64,000 bases of DNA from UBA1205 sp045598105 (lineage in GTDB: Bacteria > Bacteroidota > Bacteroidia > Bacteroidales > WCHB1-69): assembly GCA_045598105.1 (NCBI GenBank), contig JAZLLK010000088.1:1-64000 (forward strand), written 5' to 3'. The position numbers and the translations under genes are program-made. Under the pieces are notes generated by a model that did not search any database, was not told the DNA's origin, and was given only the letters and a program-made list of their open reading frames with translations. Every line of letters starts with the position of its first letter. The first letter of the stretch is position 1. Shown piece after piece: positions 25,393 to 31,889 of this stretch.

Positions 25393-26004
25393 TTAGCGTG
25401 CCATATTGTGTATATATTCTTCCAACATGTGCTCTATGGCCGGAGCCTGAGTGAGCATAGTGTCCAACAGGTTCTGTTCTTTTTGTATGCGTGCGTGCAA
25501 GGGTGCTGATGGAGGAATGCTATGCAAGCAATAACTTAAATGTAAGAGTTTCACTTGTATAGCCGGGCTGTTGCCGGCAAAACGTTGTATATATTCCTCA
25601 TGTGACGAGGTGGTGGAGGGGTTGAGTGTAAACAGGGTAAAAAATAAGGTAAGAAATTCTTCTTTGGTAATTGCTACGCTTGTGTCATGTGGAAGAACAC
25701 CTATGGTATTGACGTAGGCTTGTATGATGTGTGTGTGATTTTGTGGCTGTGCAAGGTATTGGTCGCATAGCGTTTTCCATGCTATCATAATGTCTTTAAC
25801 GGGTTTGTCGCTGTATTCGGCGGCATCAAACAGAAAGGCGGCCGCCATGGTCTGCCATGTATCGGCCTGAGCGGCCATGGTGCACAAACAGGATGTAAAA
25901 TAGTTGACTCCCTGGTTATTGGTGTGCATGGCGTGTATGTTATGTGCCAGCTCGGCTGCGCAATATACGGCATATACTTTTTGGGTGTTGATATGTTTAT
26001 TCAT
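25393..26004 (-). CDS. conserved-looking cytoplasmic protein of unknown function
   Basis: A 203-residue protein. The start at 26004 (MNKHINTQKV) is preferred over the Met at 26037 because it lies closer to the usual distance from the promoter element at 26080. It is all-helical in appearance, with no signal peptide or membrane segment. Notable stretches are KVYAVYCAAELAHNIHAMH, TMAAAFLFDAAEYSDKPVKD and EEFLTLFFTLFTL. I do not recognise a family. It shares a divergent promoter region with obg and is followed 55 bases later by the serine-rich protein gene. Confidence 0.6.
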   Translation of the reverse strand: MNKHINTQKVYAVYCAAELAHNIHAMHTNNQGVNYFTSCLCTMAAQADTWQTMAAAFLFDAAEYSDKPVKDIMIAWKTLCDQYLAQPQNHTHIIQAYVNTIGVLPHDTSVAITKEEFLTLFFTLFTLNPSTTSSHEEYIQRFAGNSPAIQVKLLHLSYCLHSIPPSAPLHARIQKEQNLLDTMLTQAPAIEHMLEEYIHNMAR

Positions 26005-26079
26005 GTATAATAAATGGGGAAGTGTGATAAAAAACAATAATTATGGGTATTTAACATTAATAGTTTGTGTTTTATTGTG

Positions 26080-26108
26080 CAAAGGTAGGAAAAAAAATGG
26101 TATTTTTG
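26080..26108. promoter_or_regulatory. back-to-back promoter elements (minus TACCTTTG, plus TATTTTTG)
   Basis: TACCTTTG on the minus strand (26080-26087) points to the gene starting at 26004, and TATTTTTG on the plus strand (26101-26108) points to obg, starting at 26136. Only 13 bases separate the two -7 elements, so their -33 regions overlap and the two promoters may compete. Confidence 0.68.
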
Positions 26109-26135
26109 CACATCTGCAAAAAAAATGTACATACC

Positions 26136-27140
26136 ATGAGTAATGAAAATTTCATAGATTATGTAAAAATATTTTTCCGTTCGGGAAACGGTGGTGCCGG
26201 TTCGGCACATTTGGCACATTTGGCACAAACACCTAAAGGAGGGCCGGATGGTGGTGACGGAGGTCGCGGCGGGCATATCATCCTAAGGGGTAATGCCCAG
26301 TTGTGGACGCTGTTACATTTAAAATACACCAAGCATATAATGGCTGAAGATGGTGAAAACGGCAGTAAAAACCAATGTTTTGGTAAGGATGGAGCCGATG
26401 TGTATGTAGATGTGCCATTAGGTACCATAGTGCGTGACCCTGATACGGAAGAGCAGGTGGCTGAAGTGCTGGAGAATAAGCAGGAAGTAATACTGCTGGC
26501 GGGTGGTCGCGGCGGGCTGGGTAATGTACATTTTAAAACGGCGGTAAGGCAAACACCCCGTTTTGCCCAACCGGGAGAAGCGGGCCTGGAAAAATGGTAT
26601 ATATTGGAATTGAAAGTGCTGGCCGATGTAGGGCTGGTGGGTTTTCCCAATGCGGGCAAATCCACTTTTATTTCTTCCGTATCCAATGCCCGGCCTAAAA
26701 TAGCCAACTATCCTTTTACCACTCTTAAGCCTAACTTAGGCATGGTAAAATATCGTGACAGCCGCTCATTTGTGGTAGCCGATATCCCGGGTATAATAGA
26801 GGGCGCTGCCGAAGGCAAAGGATTGGGATTGCGATTTTTGCGACATATAGAGCGTAATGCGGCACTTATGTTTGTAATACCTATAGATAGTGAAGATATA
26901 GTAAAAGAATACCACATATTGTTAAATGAACTCAAGGCTTATAATGAGGACCTGCTGGATAAAGAGCGATTGGTAACTATATCAAAATGTGATATATATC
27001 CTATAGAAGAGGTAGAAAAAATAAAGAGTAAACTGCGTATGGATGTACCTGTGATATTCATGTCAGCACACACGCAAATGGGGCTTACACAGGTAAAAGA
27101 TTCTCTGTGGCAGTTACTTAATAAAAATACATTAGAATAA
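26136..27140 (+). CDS. obg: Obg family GTPase
   Basis: A 334-residue Obg/CgtA GTPase involved in 50S subunit maturation. The start MSNENFIDYV at 26136 is chosen over an upstream Met (26067) because the promoter element lies between them. The Gly-rich N-terminal Obg fold (about 1-158) has PKGGPDGGDGGRGGH and LLAGGRGGLGN. The G domain has P-loop GFPNAGKST, switch II DIPGIIEGA, and specificity loop TISKCD (here K-C-D in place of N-K-x-D, with Ile/Ser before it). Three 9-base units repeat at 26202-26228, giving SAHLAHLAQ where the family usually has a basic segment. Confidence 0.93.
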   Translation: MSNENFIDYVKIFFRSGNGGAGSAHLAHLAQTPKGGPDGGDGGRGGHIILRGNAQLWTLLHLKYTKHIMAEDGENGSKNQCFGKDGADVYVDVPLGTIVRDPDTEEQVAEVLENKQEVILLAGGRGGLGNVHFKTAVRQTPRFAQPGEAGLEKWYILELKVLADVGLVGFPNAGKSTFISSVSNARPKIANYPFTTLKPNLGMVKYRDSRSFVVADIPGIIEGAAEGKGLGLRFLRHIERNAALMFVIPIDSEDIVKEYHILLNELKAYNEDLLDKERLVTISKCDIYPIEEVEKIKSKLRMDVPVIFMSAHTQMGLTQVKDSLWQLLNKNTLE

Positions 27141-27157
27141 ATAACGAATATATATAT

Positions 27158-27571
27158 TTAGAATTCAAAAATTCTGTTTTTGGTGTCATTATCCACCGTA
27201 ATATATATATTTATGCAGTCTTCGGGGAGGAGTTCTTCCACTTTTTCGGCCCATTCCATAAAGCAGTAGCAGCCGCTGTACAGGTAGTCTTCCAGGCCTA
27301 TGTTATAGGCATCGTTTATGTTTTTTAATCGGTAGAAGTCGAAATGATATATGCAGTCATTATGAGGAAGGCTGTATTGGTTTACTATGGCAAATGTAGG
27401 GCTTGACACTTCACCGGTGCTACCTAGGGCTTGAGCCATGGCGTGCATGAAAGTGGTTTTGCCGGCGCCCATAGGGCCGCGGAGGGCAAATATTCTTTGT
27501 TGCGGATATTGGGAGAGTATGGTTTGGGCAACCATAGGTAAATCCTGAGGGGTATTACAAGTAATTTTCAT
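27158..27571 (-). CDS. tsaE: tRNA threonylcarbamoyladenosine biosynthesis ATPase TsaE
   Basis: A 137-residue protein. The start MKITCNTPQD at 27571 is chosen; the longer frame to 27622 would begin inside the terminator of the gene upstream. It has P-loop GPMGAGKTT, the SSPTFAIVNQY motif, HFDFYRL and GLEDYLYSGCYCFMEWAEK. These are the hallmarks of TsaE, which drives the TsaBDE complex in making t6A at position 37 of ANN-decoding tRNAs. It converges on obg with 17 bases between stops. Confidence 0.92.
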   Translation of the reverse strand: MKITCNTPQDLPMVAQTILSQYPQQRIFALRGPMGAGKTTFMHAMAQALGSTGEVSSPTFAIVNQYSLPHNDCIYHFDFYRLKNINDAYNIGLEDYLYSGCYCFMEWAEKVEELLPEDCINIYITVDNDTKNRIFEF

Positions 27572-27580
27572 ATTATAAAT

Positions 27581-27634
27581 AAAAAAATCACCATCAGGGG
27601 GTGTGTCGTGTGTGCGGCTCATTCCTGATGGTGA
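27581..27634 (-). terminator. Rho-independent terminator between ftcD and tsaE
   Basis: Arms TCACCATCAGG (27588-27598) and CCTGATGGTGA (27624-27634) form an 11-bp perfect stem with a 25-base loop. On the minus strand the stem is followed by seven T (27587-27581). It ends 10 bases before the tsaE start. Confidence 0.78.
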
Positions 27635-27643
27635 AAAGGGATA

Positions 27644-29338
27644 TTACATTTTAGCTTTTACCATAGCCATTATTTCATTTTCTTTTTCCTGAGCTTGGGC
27701 GGCCAGGGTATCGGCTTGTAGGAGTATGTTGTCTACAAATGCTTTGTCTTTGAGTGAGCCGGCATTAATTTTTACATTGAGCATAGCTCCCAATACGGCG
27801 GAGCGGGCACACAAGGCGCCTACGCCTGCGTCGGTAACGGAGTTGGGGTTACCTATTTCTACCATAGCTTGGCACAGTTCAAACACTTCATATGCTTTTT
27901 TCATGGTACGGAAGGGCACTTCTATAGCATATTTGGTAGCTTCCTGTATGGCTGCGGAGCGGGCGGCTTTTTCTTCGTCGCTGCCTTTAGGCATACCGAA
28001 GGCATCCATTATTTTATTGAAGGAGCGGGTATCTTCATCTACGAGGAATAGGAGGTCTTCCTTAATAGCCTGACCTTTTTCTGCCCATACGGAGAATGTT
28101 TCCCATTGGTCGTCCCAGCCGGCTTTATGTGAGGACAGGTTAGCCACCATGGTGCCGAGGGCTGCACCCAGGGCGCCCATGTAAGCGGATATGGAGCCGC
28201 CGCCCGGGGCGGGGCTTTCGCTGGCGGTTTCGTTAGCAAAGCCGGTGCAGGTCATGTCCACCAGTTTTTTTTCTTTGTTATCAGCTTCCAGCAGGTATTC
28301 TATTACCTTTTCCTGAGGATTAAAGGGTTTAAGGTCATCTAATCCCATGGATTTAACGGCTATTTTAATTATTTCTTCTTCTGATACGCCAAGGGAGCGT
28401 TGTTGCTTGGCCAGGTAGAATTTGCCGGCGTCTATCAGCACTTTTTTAGGTACAAGGCCTACTATTTCGGCGCCGGTAACTCTTACACCGCGGTTAGCGG
28501 CGCAACGGCTTACTTCTTCATAGGCGGTGTGCAGGGCGGTAACGGATATATTGGTCATATTCATAGATACCTGAGCTATACCGTATTCTTCTATGAACCA
28601 GCCTATGGCCTTAGTGGCCTTAAGGGTGCCGGGTATCATAATGGGGTTGCCGTTTTCGTCTTTAAGTACTTTACCTGTTACGCTGCCGCCTTCTCTTTTA
28701 GGGCGACCTTTTTCTCTTACGTCAAAGGCTATGGCATTGGCTCTACGGGTAGAGGTTGTGTTAAGATTATAGTTGACAGCTACAAGGAAATCACGGGCAC
28801 CTACGGCGGTAGCACCTGATTTGGCTACGCTGTCGGTGAATTGGCAGGGACCAAAATCGGGTTTCCATTCCCGGGTGCATATACGGTCTTTCAGGGCTTC
28901 GTATTCACCTTGGCGGCAGTTTGCCAAATTGCGACGAACAGGCGCAAAGGCGGCATTTTCATAGCAGAATACGGGTATGGAGAGTTCTTTACCTACTCTT
29001 TCGGCCAGTTTACGGGCGTATTCGGCAGTTTCTTCCATGGTGATACCTGCTACGGGAACCAGCGGGCACACGTCAGTGGCACCAAACCGCGGATGGTCAC
29101 CTTTATGATGACGCATATCTATGAGTTCCTGTGCTTTTTTTATGCAGCGAAAAGCGGCTTCGCATACTTCATTAGGGGTGCCTACAAAGGTAACTACGGT
29201 ACGGTTGGTGGTGCTGCCCGGATCTACGTCCAGCAGTTTTACTCCTTCTACTGTTTCAGCCTGAGCGGCTATTTGATTAATGATATTCATGTCGCGGCCT
29301 TCACTGAAATTTGGCACGCATTCTATTAATTGTTTCAT
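27644..29338 (-). CDS. ftcD: glutamate formimidoyltransferase / formimidoyltetrahydrofolate cyclodeaminase
   Basis: A 564-residue bifunctional enzyme. The N-terminal transferase half (about 1-330) starts ECVPNFSEGRD and contains PRFGATDVCPLVPV and VNYNLNTTSTRRA. The C-terminal cyclodeaminase half (about 360-564) has SPAPGGGSISAYMGALGAAL and NPNSVTDAGVGALCARSAV. It takes the formimino group from formiminoglutamate to tetrahydrofolate and releases ammonia, giving methenyl-THF, a step of histidine degradation. Other hut genes are not in the window. It has its own promoter element and terminator. Confidence 0.95.
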   Translation of the reverse strand: MKQLIECVPNFSEGRDMNIINQIAAQAETVEGVKLLDVDPGSTTNRTVVTFVGTPNEVCEAAFRCIKKAQELIDMRHHKGDHPRFGATDVCPLVPVAGITMEETAEYARKLAERVGKELSIPVFCYENAAFAPVRRNLANCRQGEYEALKDRICTREWKPDFGPCQFTDSVAKSGATAVGARDFLVAVNYNLNTTSTRRANAIAFDVREKGRPKREGGSVTGKVLKDENGNPIMIPGTLKATKAIGWFIEEYGIAQVSMNMTNISVTALHTAYEEVSRCAANRGVRVTGAEIVGLVPKKVLIDAGKFYLAKQQRSLGVSEEEIIKIAVKSMGLDDLKPFNPQEKVIEYLLEADNKEKKLVDMTCTGFANETASESPAPGGGSISAYMGALGAALGTMVANLSSHKAGWDDQWETFSVWAEKGQAIKEDLLFLVDEDTRSFNKIMDAFGMPKGSDEEKAARSAAIQEATKYAIEVPFRTMKKAYEVFELCQAMVEIGNPNSVTDAGVGALCARSAVLGAMLNVKINAGSLKDKAFVDNILLQADTLAAQAQEKENEIMAMVKAKM

Positions 29339-29406
29339 ATATTATATTTTTAACTATTTACAAATCAATCATTTATAATATCAATAGCGTTTTTATCCAT
29401 TAATTG

Positions 29407-29414
29407 CAAATATA
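29407..29414 (-). promoter_or_regulatory. -7 promoter element (TATATTTG) for ftcD
   Basis: TATATTTG on the minus strand, 68 bases upstream of the ftcD start, fits TAnnTTTG. Confidence 0.6.
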
Positions 29415-29433
29415 TCATTTTTTATGTTATATA

Positions 29434-30603
29434 TTATGATGATAAGGGCTTATGGAGTATATGGAGGTATAATTGTATAAAAGCGTTACCTATTGCCGAC
29501 TGTCCATAGCGGCTTATGGCGTAATGGCGGAGTGTTTCCGGTGAGTATTCGTATTCATGGTTGAGCATGGTGTTCATGGCTTGAGCCAGTAATTCAGGTT
29601 GGTGCAGGGGTACCAGTATGCCATTGTCAGTACCTATGGTTTCGCGTATGGCGTGAATATCGGAAGCTATTACGGGTTTGCCGCAGCACAGGCTTTCTAT
29701 AAGGACAAGGCCTTGTGTTTCGGTGGTGGAGTATAGCAGTTGGCAGCAGCATTGGTTTATGTAAGCGGGCATGAGGGTATTAGGTATATCGGTGTGGAAT
29801 TGTACTATGTGAGGGGTGAGGCCCATGGCATTGGCTTTAGCTTGTACCATGGGTTTGTGGGGGCCGTCGCCGAGGAGCAGAAGGGTGAAATCCTGTCTGG
29901 AGGCTGCCAGCAGGGCTGTGGCCTGCAGTATTTCTTCCCAGTTTTTGGTACTGCTATCCAGGTTAGATACGTGTAATATCATGTGGCTACTGTGGTTATA
30001 GGAAGTGGAGGGGGTAAATAGGTTTTCATTTACCACATTGGGTATGGTAACATAGGTTTGGTGCAGGCTGTGTAGTTGCATAGCTTGTGCCAAATGGTTG
30101 CTTACGGTGGTAACGGCTTGTGCGTGTGATACCATAAGGCGGGTAATCCATTTGTGTAGGGGGTGTGTAAATCCCGGTTCACCGGGCAGGTAGCGGCTCC
30201 AATGTTCGGTAATGATATAGGGAATGTTGTATTTGCGTAGCATATACAGGGCGGGCAGGCATGACCGTGTGAGCACGTTTACGTGACATATATCGGGTAG
30301 TCCGTATTGATGAATGGCATGTTGTATGCCTATGGCATAAGCACGTAGCATGCGGTAAAGGCGTATGCATTTGGCCGTAAGGCCTTTGCCGGTACAGGGA
30401 AAGCTCACGAGTATTTCGTACAGGTTATTTTCACTATGGGGTGAAAGGTGGTAGGTGTGGCCATGTTCATAGGGGTGTATTACTATTACCTGTGCCTGCA
30501 GGGCAATGGCTTGAGCATGATTTTGCACAAAATTGCCCAGCAGGGTATCATTTGGCGTGGGATACCACGCTGAAAACATGTATATACGTAGCTTATGATT
30601 CAT
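29434..30603 (-). CDS. glycosyltransferase, GT4 (GT-B fold) family
   Basis: A 389-residue GT-B glycosyltransferase. The N-terminal domain begins YMFSAWYPTPNDTLLGNFVQ, a common start in Bacteroidota GT4 enzymes. The C-terminal nucleotide-sugar domain has LLLLGDGPHKPMVQ and ETQGLVLIESLCCGKPVIAS, the E-x7-E type motif of retaining GT4. The acceptor is unknown. It overlaps the flippase gene by 11 bases, so the two probably act in the same surface glycan pathway. Confidence 0.87.
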   Translation of the reverse strand: MNHKLRIYMFSAWYPTPNDTLLGNFVQNHAQAIALQAQVIVIHPYEHGHTYHLSPHSENNLYEILVSFPCTGKGLTAKCIRLYRMLRAYAIGIQHAIHQYGLPDICHVNVLTRSCLPALYMLRKYNIPYIITEHWSRYLPGEPGFTHPLHKWITRLMVSHAQAVTTVSNHLAQAMQLHSLHQTYVTIPNVVNENLFTPSTSYNHSSHMILHVSNLDSSTKNWEEILQATALLAASRQDFTLLLLGDGPHKPMVQAKANAMGLTPHIVQFHTDIPNTLMPAYINQCCCQLLYSTTETQGLVLIESLCCGKPVIASDIHAIRETIGTDNGILVPLHQPELLAQAMNTMLNHEYEYSPETLRHYAISRYGQSAIGNAFIQLYLHILHKPLSS

Positions 30604-31888
30604 GATGCAGGCGTTGTAGGAGTGCTTGTTTTACCATTAATATATCGTTGCGGGTGATGATAAATTGCTTTATATGCACATGTGTTTCACGGCAGAATTT
30701 AATGAGGGTATATCCGAAACTGCACACATAGGAAATGGAGGTGATAAGGGCCATAATCATAAGGGTATGCATGGCCGGTGCTGAGCGAAAAAGAGGTATG
30801 CATGCCAGTCCGCACACCACCGTAATGGCCAAGCCTATAGCGGAGGCTATGGTGTTCACCGTAAATTTGCCCAATCCGGAAAAATAGTGTGATATAATAA
30901 TATTGCCCGAGAAAATGAATATGCCGGGAGCCAGCAGGCATATAACGGGTTTAATATCGGTGAAGCCTTCTCCAAGCAGGAAGGTGAATACGTTTACCGG
31001 CAGGCATACTACCGCAATCAGAGTGATGAGGCTGCCCAGTAGTGACAGTTTTACAAACGAGAGGGTGATATTATGTATATAATTGGTATTCTGATGATGA
31101 TTTGATACGGCGGCGTATTCTAACGATGACAGGCTTTTGGGTATTATCCATATAGATTCCGATACTTTGGTACTATTGTCAAATATTCCCAGAGGACTTC
31201 TGCCGGCGCAAAATTCTATGATGTAATAGCTAAAGCGGTAGTTGAGCATTTGTACCAAATTGGTAATTTGTATAATGATGCCGTATTTTATCAGTTGGGT
31301 TATAATTTGCTTTATGCCGGACCACCCTGTGTAGGTAATGCCTTTAATGGAGGGTAGGAAGGTGAGCAGGGCTACTATGAAGTAGGAAATGGTGTAGGCG
31401 GCAATATAGGATATTACACGGGTGCAGCAGGCACCGTATATAAGGTACAGGGTGAACATAATGAGCAGAACCATTTGCAGCAGGGCTGCTATATTGAACC
31501 ATGCTATTTTTTCTTTTGACAGCAGGGTGGCGGTATTGGTGGCATATATGGATACGCATATGGCAGCTACTATAAACCATGAGGCATATTCTACAGGTAC
31601 CAAATGAAAATAGAGCATAATGGCGCTGCCGGCCATATTAATAATAAGGGAGGATAGGTGGGCCACAAACAGTATTTGGAATGCATTGTGGCGGGGAAGC
31701 ATATATACCAGAGAACTGCTACCTAACAGGGAGGTGAGTATTTGCAGTATGGATACGCCTAATACAAACAGGCCTATAGTGCCTACTCCTTGCGGGCCAA
31801 ATACATGGCTATTGATGATGAGCAGGGCAAAGGATATGCCTACGCATATAATGCGGGTGCCGATGGTTCCAAATATTTTGTGTAGCAT
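30593..31888 (-). CDS. Wzx-like polysaccharide flippase
   Basis: A 431-residue membrane protein with about 12-14 helices, of the MOP/PST (Wzx-type) superfamily. It begins with IGTRIICVGISFALLIINSH and FGPQGVGTIGLF, typical of oligosaccharide flippases, and carries GRSPLGIFDNSTKVSES in the cytoplasmic loop before the second half. It would move lipid-linked sugars across the inner membrane. It begins one base after the polA stop and overlaps the following glycosyltransferase gene, so it is on the polA transcript. Confidence 0.82.
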   Translation of the reverse strand: MLHKIFGTIGTRIICVGISFALLIINSHVFGPQGVGTIGLFVLGVSILQILTSLLGSSSLVYMLPRHNAFQILFVAHLSSLIINMAGSAIMLYFHLVPVEYASWFIVAAICVSIYATNTATLLSKEKIAWFNIAALLQMVLLIMFTLYLIYGACCTRVISYIAAYTISYFIVALLTFLPSIKGITYTGWSGIKQIITQLIKYGIIIQITNLVQMLNYRFSYYIIEFCAGRSPLGIFDNSTKVSESIWIIPKSLSSLEYAAVSNHHQNTNYIHNITLSFVKLSLLGSLITLIAVVCLPVNVFTFLLGEGFTDIKPVICLLAPGIFIFSGNIIISHYFSGLGKFTVNTIASAIGLAITVVCGLACIPLFRSAPAMHTLMIMALITSISYVCSFGYTLIKFCRETHVHIKQFIITRNDILMVKQALLQRLHHES

Positions 31889-31889
31889 G

